From Desmonostoc geniculatum HA4340-LM1 (GTDB taxonomy: Bacteria > Cyanobacteriota > Cyanobacteriia > Cyanobacteriales > Nostocaceae): a DNA stretch of 39,598 nucleotides. The translations under genes and the position numbers were made by a program. Positions 15,509-24,411 of this stretch are shown here, piece by piece. Under the pieces are notes generated by a model. The model was not told the origin of the DNA and made no database searches. It worked only from the letters and a program-made list of their open reading frames with translations. Each line of letters opens with the position of its first letter. Positions within the stretch are counted from its first letter, which is position 1. The stretch is from NCBI GenBank assembly GCA_019359545.1, contig JAHHHB010000065.1:1-39598 (forward strand), given 5' to 3'.

Positions 15509-15546
15509 GAATTCTGAATTCTGAATTCTGACTTCTGACTTCTGAC
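15509..15546. repeat. GAATTCT / GACTTCT heptamer array
   Basis: GAATTCT is repeated three times and grades into GACTTCT twice, just beyond the stop of the LpxB-related gene. It is the same family as the array at 24841. Confidence 0.85.
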
Positions 15547-15553
15547 GTAATTT

Positions 15554-16771
15554 TTACTCAATTTCTCCTAGAGAGGTTAGCAGAAAGCGGGCAATTCTTT
15601 CAGATGCGCCGGCTGGGCCAAATCGCTCAGGGCCATTTACTTGGCACTTAGCGAGGTAGTCTGCATCTTGTAAAGTCTCGATTATTCGTCGAGCCGCTTG
15701 TTTGAGAGTCTCCGGCGTTGCTGGCCCAGTGCCGATGGTTTGGGCATTAATGCCTAAGAGTCGAGTTTGCGCCTCTGCAAATGCATAGGTAAATTGAGGC
15801 CCTTCTCCAGGAATTTGAACGATCGGTTTGCCGATCGCCACTGCTAAATCCACTGCCAGCCCTGCCATACCAATAACAAGGTCAGAGTAATATACGATAT
15901 CACTGAAGGCATCTGAGTAACATCTCACTTCTACAAGCGGTGATTCTTGGGCAGAACTTCCCGGCAAAGAATAGGTGAGTACGCCTTGATTGAGTTGCCA
16001 ACCTTGACTTTTAGCAATGTCGTCTAGTTGCTCCATCAACTTTGGTACTAAGGCCGCGCGGAACTGGAATCCAGACTCAGGCATCACCTTGGCAATTTCT
16101 ACCACCAGCTGCAACTGCAAACAGAAATTTCGCACGGCTTCCGGCATTCGTGAGCCTGGGAGGAGAGCGATCGTCGGCATGTCCGGTTTCAAGTACAAGT
16201 CTTTGCCTGCCGGGACGAGGCGATCCAAAGCTGGAATCCCACCAAACTGAGCCTTAGCTATACCTTGCCGTTGGAGATCGTAAGCCGTATAGGAATCTCT
16301 GGTAAAAACCGTCAGACATCGAGAAGAATTCAAATCGTGCCACAGCAGCGGATTGATACGCAATCGCCCTTCATAGAGGGCAGAAAGACAAGAGATAAAC
16401 GAGACGAAGGGACGCTTTGTTAGGTAAGCAAATGTCTGAGAGACAAAATCCCCAGTAGCCATAATCAAATCGCAGCTGGGAGCATACTCCAACACTGCTT
16501 GTAACTGTCGCCACGTTAACCCAATTAATCCCGATTGAAAATCTTTGAGCAAATAGAGGCGCTTCATGTAAAAGAATCCCCCAGAGGGCATTATTTGTGT
16601 AGGCCCAACGATCGGAATGCCCAAGCTGCGGTAAGCTTTTCCTTCCCCCACAATCGGCATTGCCGCCATGTCAAGAGAAGGACACAATTGGCGCAGGGTC
16701 TGAATAACATGAGAGGTGTGGTTGTCCTCTCCGTGGCCGTTACTGATAAACAAGATTCGCTTAGAAGGCAT
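15554..16771 (-). CDS. Lipid-A-disaccharide synthase-related glycosyltransferase (TIGR03492 type)
   Basis: The 405-residue product resembles LpxB/GT-B fold enzymes but belongs to the separate cyanobacterial "LpxB-related" group. Visible blocks are the N-terminal KRILFISNGHGEDNHTSHVI, then MPIVGEGKAYRSLGIPIVGP and CDLIMATGDFVSQTFAYLT. The C-terminal nucleotide-sugar half contains IALLPGSRMPEAVRNF, DLVIGMAGLAVDLAVAIGKP and IVQIPGEGPQFTYAFAEAQT. No transmembrane segment is predicted; LpxB proteins are peripheral membrane enzymes. The acceptor is unknown, although a role in glycolipid or lipopolysaccharide synthesis is the usual guess. The ATG at 16771 gives the family N-terminus. Confidence 0.88.
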   Translation of the reverse strand: MPSKRILFISNGHGEDNHTSHVIQTLRQLCPSLDMAAMPIVGEGKAYRSLGIPIVGPTQIMPSGGFFYMKRLYLLKDFQSGLIGLTWRQLQAVLEYAPSCDLIMATGDFVSQTFAYLTKRPFVSFISCLSALYEGRLRINPLLWHDLNSSRCLTVFTRDSYTAYDLQRQGIAKAQFGGIPALDRLVPAGKDLYLKPDMPTIALLPGSRMPEAVRNFCLQLQLVVEIAKVMPESGFQFRAALVPKLMEQLDDIAKSQGWQLNQGVLTYSLPGSSAQESPLVEVRCYSDAFSDIVYYSDLVIGMAGLAVDLAVAIGKPIVQIPGEGPQFTYAFAEAQTRLLGINAQTIGTGPATPETLKQAARRIIETLQDADYLAKCQVNGPERFGPAGASERIARFLLTSLGEIE

Positions 16772-16877
16772 CTTGGGGTTTGGATAGATCTAAAATGCTT
16801 GTCTGGTGAGATTTTTAACCTACATTGGCTGAGTAGGCGAAGAGATTGATAGTATTTTTACTCTTGAGAGTTTGTAA

Positions 16878-17009
16878 CTTTATAGACAAATCGACAAAGT
16901 TACTTTTACAGGCGCAAACCTGAATGGAATTACTGCTAATCCCTGTTTTGCAGACACTAATTTATCAGAGAATACAGTATTGGGAGTGCAAACGCTATGC
17001 CTACATTAA
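16878..17009 (+). pseudogene. Possible pentapeptide-repeat protein remnant
   Basis: A 43-codon open stretch between two stops has no start codon. It reads FTGANLNGITANPCFADTNL then SENTVLG, which fits the A(N/D)Lxx periodicity of pentapeptide repeats for about five units. Such proteins are abundant in cyanobacteria. With no start and so short a run, it is at best a decayed fragment. The rest of 16772-17173 shows no gene. Confidence 0.35.
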
Positions 17010-17173
17010 TCTGAGTTCATAAATTTGAACGGAGTAATAGTAATTTTAAGTGTTGACCAACAATTCTTTGATGGTAGAGAGCAAGCGGATTTATCCATCA
17101 GGTTAATCCAAAATCTAAAATCTAAAATTGTCTGACGACAAAGTGATAAAAAAGTTGTATTGCAAGGGTAAAA

Positions 17174-17721
17174 ATGGAACGCGCCATTTCTGCGTTAGGA
17201 ATTTTAGTTTTTCTCGGCATATCTTACGCTTTCTCGGTGAATCGTCAGGCGGTGCGTTGGCGAATAGTGGCGTGGGGCTTGGGGTTGGAGTTTATATTTG
17301 CCCTAGTGATTCTGAAAACTCCTTGGGGTTTGCATGTGTTTAAATCTCTCGGAGATATTGTCAGCCAGTTTTTAGCATTCTCTGATGTTGGTGCGAAATT
17401 TGTCTTTGGAGAAAATTTTAAGGATCATTTCTTTGCTTTCCAAGTGCTGCCGACAATTATCTTTTTCTCTGCCTGCATCAGCGTCCTGTATCACTACGGC
17501 ATTTTACAGCGAGTGGTAAAATTTCCCAACGCTCAGTAATTATTGCGACTTACGCATTATGTAACTTTGCAAATATCGGGTCAATTGGCATTACCATTGG
17601 CGGCATTACTGGCATAGCACCCAACCGCCAGCACGATTTAGCTCGCATGGGTGTCAGGGCAATGATTGGCGGATTGTTAGCGGGTTTTATTACCGCTTGT
17701 ATTGCTGGGATGCTGATTTGA
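17174..17721 (+). pseudogene. nupC: NupC-type (CNT) nucleoside transporter with central deletion and frameshift
   Basis: The first frame, from ATG 17174, encodes the N-terminal ~115 residues of a concentrative nucleoside transporter (ERAISALGILVFLGISYAFS, then DHFFAFQVLPTIIFFSACIS and VLYHYGILQRVVK) and then stops at 17539. The +1 frame from about 17525 continues to the TGA at 17721 with the C-terminal end of the same family: SQRSVIIATYALCNFANIGS, IGITIGGITGIAPNRQHDLA, RMGVRAMIGGLLAGFITACI. Intact family members are about 400 residues, so some 200 central residues including the substrate site are missing. The joint lies near 17518-17530. Both ends are well preserved, which suggests a fairly recent deletion. 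The encoded fragments cannot transport nucleosides. Confidence 0.9.
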
Positions 17722-17913
17722 AAGAGGTAGGAGAGCAGAGAGGCAGGGGGCTGATAAAATTGAAACAAATTGGTTCAGTGGCATAATTCTTAGCGATCGC
17801 TCTCATCGTTCCGGGATTCATCCAGTTCAGAGGTGCAATTAAATTGATTGAGGTTCTTTTCAATTTACTCGGATTTTGAGGCGCAAGCAAAAATCTGTCA
17901 ATTATCTGTAGAG
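17722..17913 (+). other. Intergenic stretch with an unassigned hydrophobic coding-like fragment
   Basis: Plus-strand codons from about 17785 to the TGA ending at 17880 read FLAIALIVPGFIQFRGAIKL then IEVLFNLLGF, directly after an in-frame stop. This looks like the C-terminal end of a small membrane protein, without a start codon. I could not name the family. It may be another decayed gene next to the nupC pseudogene. Confidence 0.3.
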
Positions 17914-18759
17914 CTAGTTTTGGCTTCCTGAGTTGATTGGATGCTCACAGGGTTGCGAATTGTTAACTGAATCTGTAAGTAAGCGAACTTTAATTTCATC
18001 GTAAAATTCCTCTTGAAATAGCTCTACTTTGGATTGAGCCGATAGTAGTAATAGTGCCCAGAAAACGCTAACTAGATGACTGTGTTCAGAATCGTGTCCA
18101 GAACCGTTTTGAGACGATTGTTTTGTTTGAGTCCACAACTGTACAAGTTCTTCCAAATTCAACCAATTTTGTTCTAAACATAGCTCTTTTGCCGATAATT
18201 TCAACACCTGCTCTAGTTCTTTTGCTACTTCTGTCAGATTTTCCTGGTGAGCTAACTCCAGAGCCTGCCGCATACTTTGGATGCTAGGCTGACGCCTGGG
18301 ACGGATAGGTTTGCTAGTTTTCTCTACAAATTTGAGCTGGTTCGCCATAATTTGTAATTGCTCGATTAACTCTTGCAGAGTTACCCGGCGTTTTGGCGGT
18401 GGCATTGCCGCTGGACGACGACGCAATTGCCGTTCTAATGGTAGGCGATGACCGTGATGTGATGCACCGTCTTCATCTAGCAATAGAGCATCATCTACTA
18501 CACCATCGTGTGTATCTTCTACTATTGACAATTGCATTAAAGTATTTGCCTTGAATAACACCAGCATTGATGCTGATAAAAAGGCTTGTCCAGATTGAGA
18601 CAAATCTGTTTCATAGCCTTTTCTTATTGTTTGTGGTGCCATTAGTTCTAAGTAACGGTCAATCACCTCAATGACTTTGACATCCCAAGGGTCAATTTCC
18701 CCCTGCTCGGCTTGATGAATCAGCAGTGTAATTGTTTCTAACAGCTCGGAAGCTTCCAT
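17914..18759 (-). CDS. scpA: Segregation and condensation protein A
   Basis: The 281-residue kleisin-like ScpA contains the N-terminal LLETITLLIHQAEQGEIDPW then DVKVIEVIDRYLELM, and the helix GQAFLSASMLVLFKANTLM. A charged middle follows, with LERQLRRRPAAMPPPKRRVT, and the protein ends in a C-terminal winged-helix region, SVFWALLLLSAQSKVELFQE. ScpA bridges the SMC dimer and ScpB in the bacterial condensin that organises and separates chromosomes. No scpB or smc lies in the window. The start at 18759 gives a slightly shorter N-terminus than some homologues but keeps the SMC-binding helix. Confidence 0.9.
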   Translation of the reverse strand: MEASELLETITLLIHQAEQGEIDPWDVKVIEVIDRYLELMAPQTIRKGYETDLSQSGQAFLSASMLVLFKANTLMQLSIVEDTHDGVVDDALLLDEDGASHHGHRLPLERQLRRRPAAMPPPKRRVTLQELIEQLQIMANQLKFVEKTSKPIRPRRQPSIQSMRQALELAHQENLTEVAKELEQVLKLSAKELCLEQNWLNLEELVQLWTQTKQSSQNGSGHDSEHSHLVSVFWALLLLSAQSKVELFQEEFYDEIKVRLLTDSVNNSQPCEHPINSGSQN

Positions 18760-18850
18760 CCGCAGGTACTAAGTTAATTAATCAGAGTTGAAAAATCTAA
18801 AGATAACAGAGGGAATAGGCATCGGGCATGGGGATGAGGGAGATGAGGGA

Positions 18851-18934
18851 GCAGGGGAGGCAGGGGAGGCAGGGGAGGCAGAGGGAGAAATAACCCATGC
18901 CCAGTGCCCAATGCCCAATGCCCAATGCCCAATG
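18851..18934. repeat. Two adjacent tandem arrays: GCAGGGGAG x3 and CCCAATG x4
   Basis: GCAGGGGAG is repeated three times at 18851-18877. CCCAATG is repeated four times at about 18907-18934, ending almost at the stop codon of the small membrane protein gene. The CCCAATG/CATTGGG heptamer recurs at 38773-38794. Confidence 0.85.
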
Positions 18935-18935
18935 A

Positions 18936-19130
18936 TTAAAAACGCCACCAAGTTCTTTGAGCATAACTAATAATCCCGATCGCGATCGCCCCCAGTAACA
19001 GTAGCCAAATAATTCCACCCGGAATAAAAGTCAGAATCCCAAAGCCTCTGAGTACCCAGACAGCTACGCTCATACCAAGAAGGATACCGAAAATCTGGAT
19101 TAATCTACGATTTAAAGAAGATTGACTCAC
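18936..19130 (-). CDS. Small two-helix membrane protein, conserved hypothetical type
   Basis: The 64-residue product starts at a GTG (codons for MSQSSLNRR) preceded by GAGGAAAA. It has two predicted membrane helices at about 10-30 and 34-54, separated by FIPGG, and ends in YAQRTWWRF. The regular hydrophobic pattern and positive N-terminal loop look like a real protein. No function is known to me. The CCCAATG array abuts the stop codon. Confidence 0.65.
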   Translation of the reverse strand: MSQSSLNRRLIQIFGILLGMSVAVWVLRGFGILTFIPGGIIWLLLLGAIAIGIISYAQRTWWRF

Positions 19131-19599
19131 TTAGTTTTCCTCTCGACTCAACAGACATTACACTTAGTGTTGACATTCAGGTATTAAGATCCAATGAAGT
19201 TGCAGTTTCATCAGAAATAACACGCAGAAATTAGCAGACGCTGACTACCGTAAGTAGACAAAGGTGGACGAAAATTTATACTGGGAAAATTTCTAGAATT
19301 GGTTCTGCTGCTTGATATTAGGTGGTATTTGTGCCATTTTAGCTGTTAAAAACTTCATTTTTTATTTACGAGTATTGCTTTGATAAACTTTTACTTAAGT
19401 GTTGATTGTGTTAATTGTGATCGGAAATACAGTTTTCCTAGTAAACTGACTGAAATAATTATCATAAAAAGTAGTGTTTCCGGAAAAAACAAGTACTAAA
19501 CTGGAACTAAAATTTAGTGGGTTGGAGCTAAATTAACTTTTGATGGCTTGTAGTTTCAAAATTTTTAGGTGGATGAGCTGAGGGGTCACTGAAATCATT
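19131..19599. other. Intergenic region, nothing recognisable
   Basis: AT-rich sequence between two divergent genes, with no ORF over 60 codons and no obvious repeat array or strong hairpin. It presumably contains promoters for the genes on either side. Confidence 0.4.
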
Positions 19600-20157
19600 A
19601 TGTCTGCGTCTGATATATTAAACTCAATTATTGCAGGTTCAAATATGGCTTGGAGTCAAGACAAGCAAAGGTTGCTGGTAGAGGGTGAAATTTTAGTAGA
19701 AACGCGATCGCACAAAGCCTGTGGTGGGGCTGTCACAGCTTGGATGTATTTGCCGATGGTGCGATCGCAAGTCTGGCAGCAATTAACCGATTACCCCCGC
19801 TGGGTGCAATATTTTCCCGATATCACCAAGAGCGAGGTAGTACATAGAGGTGAAGTCAAACGCCTATATCAAGCAGCACAAAAAGCCTTCTTCTTTTTCA
19901 CCGCTCAAGTGGAAATTTACCTCAATGTTGTAGAAGTGCTGGGGCAGCAAATCCAATTTCGCATGGAAAAAGGGACTTTTGAGGACTTTAACGCTCGTTT
20001 AGAACTCAAAGATTGCGGTAATGGCACCTTACTCGCTTATACTGTGCAAGCTACGCCTAATATTCCTATTCCATCAATTTTCATTCAACAAGCAATGAAC
20101 TTTGAATTACCAGCGAATATGCGTAAAATGCGACAAGTGCTTTGTAAAGACCAATAA
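19600..20157 (+). CDS. SRPBCC / polyketide-cyclase-like (START superfamily) protein
   Basis: The 185-residue product has the helix-grip pattern of Coq10/cyclase-dehydrase-type proteins: VTAWMYLPMVRSQVWQQLTD, the typical YPRWVQYFPDITKSEVVHR, then FFFFTAQVEIYLNVVE, IQFRMEKGTFEDFNARLEL and GTLLAYTVQATPNIPIPSIF. A C-terminal helix (QQAMNFELPANMRKMRQVL) closes the cavity. These proteins bind hydrophobic ligands. In cyanobacteria their ligands are mostly unknown. There is no signal peptide. It is a single gene, flanked by long intergenic regions. Confidence 0.85.
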   Translation: MSASDILNSIIAGSNMAWSQDKQRLLVEGEILVETRSHKACGGAVTAWMYLPMVRSQVWQQLTDYPRWVQYFPDITKSEVVHRGEVKRLYQAAQKAFFFFTAQVEIYLNVVEVLGQQIQFRMEKGTFEDFNARLELKDCGNGTLLAYTVQATPNIPIPSIFIQQAMNFELPANMRKMRQVLCKDQ

Positions 20158-20509
20158 GCAAATATACAGCCAAATTGCACATTTTTTACTTGAGAGTGTC
20201 ATTAGTCATTAGTCTTTTGTCTTTTGTAAAAAATATTTCACGAAAAAACGCAAAGAAGCTTTAGCTTACAGCAGTTTTCATGTATTTAGACCACAGTCTT
20301 GTTTCTTCTTTTCTTCCTTTGCGTCTTTGCGTCTTTGCGTGAGATAAAAATAGTGTGGTTCATTTACCTGAAAATCGCTGTAACTTTGCGTTTTTGTGTT
20401 GGATACTTTTAGACAATCCAAAATCCTATTCAATACTGTTCGATTAAGATTTTTTGATGAAAATTCTAGATCGCGTCTCTTCCCTTAACCGAAGAGTATT
20501 GAAATCCTA
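20158..20509. other. Intergenic region with degenerate dispersed repeats
   Basis: It contains GTCATTAGTCATTAGTCTTT-type heptamers (about 20195-20228) and the TTTGCGTCTTTGCGTCTTTGCGTGAG word (20318-20343), whose reverse complement resembles 9279-9301. Near 20470 is a half-copy of the GCGTCTCTT palindrome family. No gene is present. The region separates the convergent SRPBCC and clpB genes. Confidence 0.5.
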
Positions 20510-23128
20510 TCAGCCGGTAAACACCTCAACTGGTAAACGACTAAAGGAAAGACGTTCATTTTGCACATCGACAAAGATGGTGTCACCGTCGTTGAATTCC
20601 CCGCGCAGTATGGCTTTGGCAATTTGGGTTTCTAACTCCCGCTGAATCGCCCGTTTTAGTGGACGCGCCCCATATACGGGGTCATATCCTACTTCTGCTA
20701 AAAAGTCAAGAGCAACATCGGAGAGTTTGAGAGAAATCTTGCGATCGCCAAGTCTTTTACGTAGTCTTTCCACTTGCAATTGCACAATTTGCCGTAATTC
20801 TTTCTTATTCAAACCGTGGAAGATGATGATTTCGTCAATCCGATTGAGGAATTCTGGACGGAAGCTATTTCGCATCGCCTCCATCACTCGACGGCGCATT
20901 TCGTCGTAGTGAGCGTTATCGCCAGCAATATCGAGAATATACTGAGAACCGATGTTGCTGGTCATGATGATAATAGCGTTCTTGAAGTCCACTTTATGAC
21001 CTTGGGCATCAGTGACACGACCATCATCAAGAATTTGCAGGAAGATATTAAATACATCGGGGTGTGCTTTCTCGATTTCATCAAAGAGAATCACCGCATA
21101 AGGACGACGACGAATCGCTTCGGTTAGTTGTCCCCCTTCTTCATAACCTACATATCCTGGAGGCGCACCGATCAGCCTTGAGACGGCGTGTTTCTCCATA
21201 TATTCCGACATATCGATTCGCACCAGTGCTTCTTCAGTGTCGAACATATAGGCCGCCAAAGCTTTTGCTAATTCGGTTTTACCTACACCCGTGGGCCCCA
21301 GGAAAATAAAGCTAGCGATGGGACGATTGGGATCGGCTAACCCAGCACGCGATCGCTGAATTGCATCGGCTACGGCTGTGACTGCTTCTTCTTGTCCAAC
21401 CACGCGATGGTGCAATTCATCTTCTAAATGCAACAGTTTTTCTTTCTCTGATTCCACCAACTTGCTAATGGGAATTCCTGTCCATTTAGAAATAATTTCA
21501 GCAATATCAGCTTCGGTGACTTCCTCGCGCAACAGAGATTTGCCGCTTCTTTGGGCATTTGCTAATTCGTTCTCTACTGCTTCTAATTGGCGATGTAAAT
21601 CAGTTAATTTCCCATATTTGAACTCAGCAGCCCGATTGAGATCATAGTCGCGTTCTGCTTGCTGAATCTCTAAATTCACCCGTTCAATTTCTTTTTTAAC
21701 GGACTGAATTTTGTCAATGATATCTTTTTCAGATTGCCATTGGGCGTTGAGAGTACTTTGTTCTTCTTTGAGGTCAGCAATTTCTTTTTCTAGTCTTTCG
21801 AGACGTTCACGAGAAGCGGCATCACTTTCTTTTTGGAGCGATAACTTCTCCATTTCCAATTGCAGAATCTTGCGGTCAATTTCGTCGAGTTCTTCTGGTT
21901 TGGAGGTAATCTCCATTTTTAATCTAGCAGCGGCTTCATCTACTAAGTCAATGGCTTTATCTGGTAAAAAGCGATCGCTAATATAACGACTCGATAATAT
22001 CGCCGCCGCAACTAAAGCACTATCAGAAATCTTCACCCCGTGGTGGTTTTCATAACGTTCTCTCAAGCCGCGCAAAATCGAAATCGCATCTTCGACACTG
22101 GGCTGATCCACATAAACTTGCTGGAAACGTCTTTCCAGTGCCGCATCTTTTTCGATATATTTGCGATATTCATCCAAAGTTGTCGCCCCAATACAGCGCA
22201 ATTCACCCCGCGCCAACATTGGTTTTAACAAGTTACCAGCATCCATTGCACCTTGGGTAGCACCAGCACCGACGACGGTGTGAATTTCATCAATAAATAA
22301 AACAATATTGCCGCCAGATTCGGTAACTTCTTTTAGTACTGCTTTCAGACGTTCTTCAAATTCACCCCTAAATTTTGCTCCTGCAATTAAAGCACCCATA
22401 TCTAAAGCAATTAACTTGCGGTCTTTGAGGGACTGGGGAACATCACCAGCGACAATGCGCTGTGCTAATCCTTCAGCGATCGCAGTTTTGCCAACACCCG
22501 GTTCACCAATTAATACAGGGTTATTCTTAGTACGACGAGAGAGAATTTGCACAGTCCGACGAATTTCATCATCCCGCCCAATCACTGGATCAAGTTGACC
22601 TTTACGGGCTGCTTCCGTGAGGTCACGTCCATATTTTTCCAGTGCGTCATATTTGCCTTCTGGATTTTGGTCGGTCACTTTTTGGCTCCCACGAATTTGT
22701 TTAATAATATTTTTTAGTTTCTTTTCGTCTAAACCGAATTCTTGAAATAAACCTTTGCCAAAGCGGTCGTCTTTAGCATAAGCCAGCAATAAATGTTCAA
22801 TTGAAATATATTCGTCTTGAAATTCCTGGCGATATCCGTCTGCGCGATCTAGAAGTGTATCCAAACTGCGTCCTAAGTATACGGAAGTACTGTTGCCGGA
22901 GACTTTCGGCTGACGTTGGATAAAATTATCGGTGCGATCGCGGAGTTTTTGCAAGTTAACACTGGCTTTCGTCAAGATACTGCTGGTTAGTCCATCTTGT
23001 TCTAGCAGTGCTTTCATCAAATGTTCGCTTTCAATCTGCTGTTGTTGATATTGCTTGACAATATCCGGCGTGTGGGCGATCGCTTCCCAGGCTTTTTCCG
23101 TAAATTGGTTTGGATTAGTAGGTTGCAT
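20510..23128 (-). CDS. clpB: ATP-dependent chaperone ClpB (disaggregase)
   Basis: The 872-residue product is full length for ClpB. Two Clp-N repeats cover about 1-150. AAA1 carries Walker A GEPGVGKT (208-215) and Walker B VLFIDEIHTVVGAG. The long coiled-coil middle domain (about 400-530, EEQSTLNAQWQSEKDIIDKI) distinguishes ClpB from ClpA/ClpC. AAA2 carries GPTGVGKTELAKALA and sensor and arginine-finger segments, including FRPEFLNRIDEIIIFHGL. There is no ClpP-binding loop, as expected. It acts as a cytosolic hexamer that threads aggregated proteins together with DnaK. No CIRCE operator (TTAGCACTC-N9-GAGTGCTAA) was seen upstream. Confidence 0.97.
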   Translation of the reverse strand: MQPTNPNQFTEKAWEAIAHTPDIVKQYQQQQIESEHLMKALLEQDGLTSSILTKASVNLQKLRDRTDNFIQRQPKVSGNSTSVYLGRSLDTLLDRADGYRQEFQDEYISIEHLLLAYAKDDRFGKGLFQEFGLDEKKLKNIIKQIRGSQKVTDQNPEGKYDALEKYGRDLTEAARKGQLDPVIGRDDEIRRTVQILSRRTKNNPVLIGEPGVGKTAIAEGLAQRIVAGDVPQSLKDRKLIALDMGALIAGAKFRGEFEERLKAVLKEVTESGGNIVLFIDEIHTVVGAGATQGAMDAGNLLKPMLARGELRCIGATTLDEYRKYIEKDAALERRFQQVYVDQPSVEDAISILRGLRERYENHHGVKISDSALVAAAILSSRYISDRFLPDKAIDLVDEAAARLKMEITSKPEELDEIDRKILQLEMEKLSLQKESDAASRERLERLEKEIADLKEEQSTLNAQWQSEKDIIDKIQSVKKEIERVNLEIQQAERDYDLNRAAEFKYGKLTDLHRQLEAVENELANAQRSGKSLLREEVTEADIAEIISKWTGIPISKLVESEKEKLLHLEDELHHRVVGQEEAVTAVADAIQRSRAGLADPNRPIASFIFLGPTGVGKTELAKALAAYMFDTEEALVRIDMSEYMEKHAVSRLIGAPPGYVGYEEGGQLTEAIRRRPYAVILFDEIEKAHPDVFNIFLQILDDGRVTDAQGHKVDFKNAIIIMTSNIGSQYILDIAGDNAHYDEMRRRVMEAMRNSFRPEFLNRIDEIIIFHGLNKKELRQIVQLQVERLRKRLGDRKISLKLSDVALDFLAEVGYDPVYGARPLKRAIQRELETQIAKAILRGEFNDGDTIFVDVQNERLSFSRLPVEVFTG

Positions 23129-23829
23129 AAGCTATTCGATAAACCACTTTAGGGGGACAAGGCACACAGAGCAATATTCTCTGATAAAGATATTGTAAAA
23201 ACAGGTAAGCCCTTAGCTGGATCGGTCTTCACGTCTTTGTAGAGTAGTAGTATTACCGCCCTTGCTGGTTTTTCGTCACCTGTTGCTTCGCGTGCAAACA
23301 TTTTTCTAGACACAAAAGCGATCGCCCTAAGCATCCTACAGACTCTACTCTAGATTTAATTTAAATTAACTGATTACTGATATAGGACTCATATTTGATT
23401 TCTGAAATACACGTAGGGGAGCCAGCCGTGTGGGCGGGTTTCCCGACTTGAGCGGACTGGCGTTGCGTTACGCCAAAGGCTAACGCACCAGTTAACGATT
23501 TAGGTGCGTTAGGCTACGCCATAACACACCCTACAGATACTTAGATTTTTTCAGAAATCAAATCGGATTCCTATATTAGTAAATTTCTGTTAACTGAGTG
23601 CTAGCAAATGAATATAATAATTTTTTGACAGTAGGGGCGATCGACACACCCAAACAATCAAAGAAACATCCTCTTTCCCCACTTCCCACTCCCTCTATTT
23701 CTTCAGAGTCATAGGTACTTGTATTGATAACTTGAGTAGAATAAAGATATAGTATGATGATCTTTACCGATCAAAATTTTGTCAGTAAATGCATAAAATC
23801 TGAAAATAAACCAGTAAATTTATTTATCC
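23129..23829. other. Long intergenic region upstream of clpB
   Basis: The first 250 bases should contain the clpB promoter and leader. A 61-codon minus-strand frame (23149-23334) is open there but matches nothing I know. The MITE copy at 23379-23579 fills the centre. 23580-23829 is AT-rich with no recognisable feature. Confidence 0.4.
23379..23579. mobile_element. MITE-like element, copy 2 (TATAGGA..ATTTGATTTCTGAA termini)
   Basis: The left end is GATATAGGACTCATATTTGA then TTTCTGAA (from 23379). The right end (23550-23579) is its imperfect reverse complement, TTCAGAAATCAAAT then CGGATTCCTATATTA. The interior has GGTGCGTTA and TAACGCACC words as in copy 1 at 4643-4782 but is about 60 bases longer. 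It has no coding capacity. A related transposase elsewhere in the genome probably mobilised both copies. Confidence 0.8.
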
Positions 23830-24204
23830 TTATTTAATAGTGATGAAAAACGTGAAAAATTTTCCAATAAGAGGTTTAACAGCCGAAGAACGCCAATTTC
23901 CGTATTCATTTGGTGATTGTGATTGACACCAAGTAGTTAAAAAATCTGGGTTACTAGGGTCTGGTGCATAAATAGCAATACCACATCCATCCAGAAGCGG
24001 CATGATATTATGTGTTTTTTCAATAAATTGCTCTAATAATCGCTTCAGTGATTCATGAATATTTGGATTTACATCCAACTTAGGCAGCAGTAATAGTAAT
24101 GAATCATCTAATTCGTTAAGCTTGATGGCGATTTGATGTGCTTTGTGATAATGTCTTGCAGTCAATAAAAGCGGTAACAGAGTAATCAAAAAAGCTAAAA
24201 CCAA
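23830..24204 (-). CDS. Membrane-anchored hypothetical protein, probably truncated
   Basis: From a TTG at 24204 the frame gives 124 residues: a membrane helix (VLAFLITLLPLLLTARHYHK), a helical linker, then CGIAIYAPDPSNPDFLTTWC, which resembles the start of a GAF or similar sensory domain. It stops soon after (FFTFFITIK). The same frame stays open upstream past 24300 without an ATG (codons for FPEKLWSLISQSVTIRLWIL lie just before the TTG) until it enters the GGGGAGTG repeat array. Both ends therefore look eroded. The call as a functional gene is uncertain; a remnant of a sensor protein is the alternative. Confidence 0.4.
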   Translation of the reverse strand: MVLAFLITLLPLLLTARHYHKAHQIAIKLNELDDSLLLLLPKLDVNPNIHESLKRLLEQFIEKTHNIMPLLDGCGIAIYAPDPSNPDFLTTWCQSQSPNEYGNWRSSAVKPLIGKFFTFFITIK

Positions 24205-24318
24205 AATCCATAGCCTGATTGTTACTGATTGACTAATTAAAGACCATAACTTTTCTGGAAAAGTTTTATTTACTTGGCTGGTGATAATACTACGGTGATT
24301 TGGTGACCCATTAGTTGT

Positions 24319-24411
24319 GGGAGTGGGGAGTGGGGAGTGGGGAGATGAGGGAGACGCGGGGACACGGGGACGCGGGGAATGACCAATAACAAATGACTAA
24401 TGACTAATGAC
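24319..24411. repeat. Tandem repeats: GGGGAGTG x3, CGCGGGGA-type, and ATGACTA heptamers
   Basis: GGGGAGTG units occur at 24319-24344, GACGCGGGGACACGGGGACG at about 24352-24371, and AATGACTA-type heptamers at 24378-24411, running directly into the start codon of the Trp-rich protein gene at 24407. The arrays separate the divergent genes. Confidence 0.75.

Noticed and set aside
23149..23334. 61-codon minus-strand frame upstream of clpB
   Set aside because: It has an ATG and fair composition but no recognisable family, and it lies in the expected clpB promoter/leader. Not enough support.
23129..23400. CIRCE heat-shock operator upstream of clpB
   Set aside because: I looked for TTAGCACTC-N9-GAGTGCTAA and did not find it.
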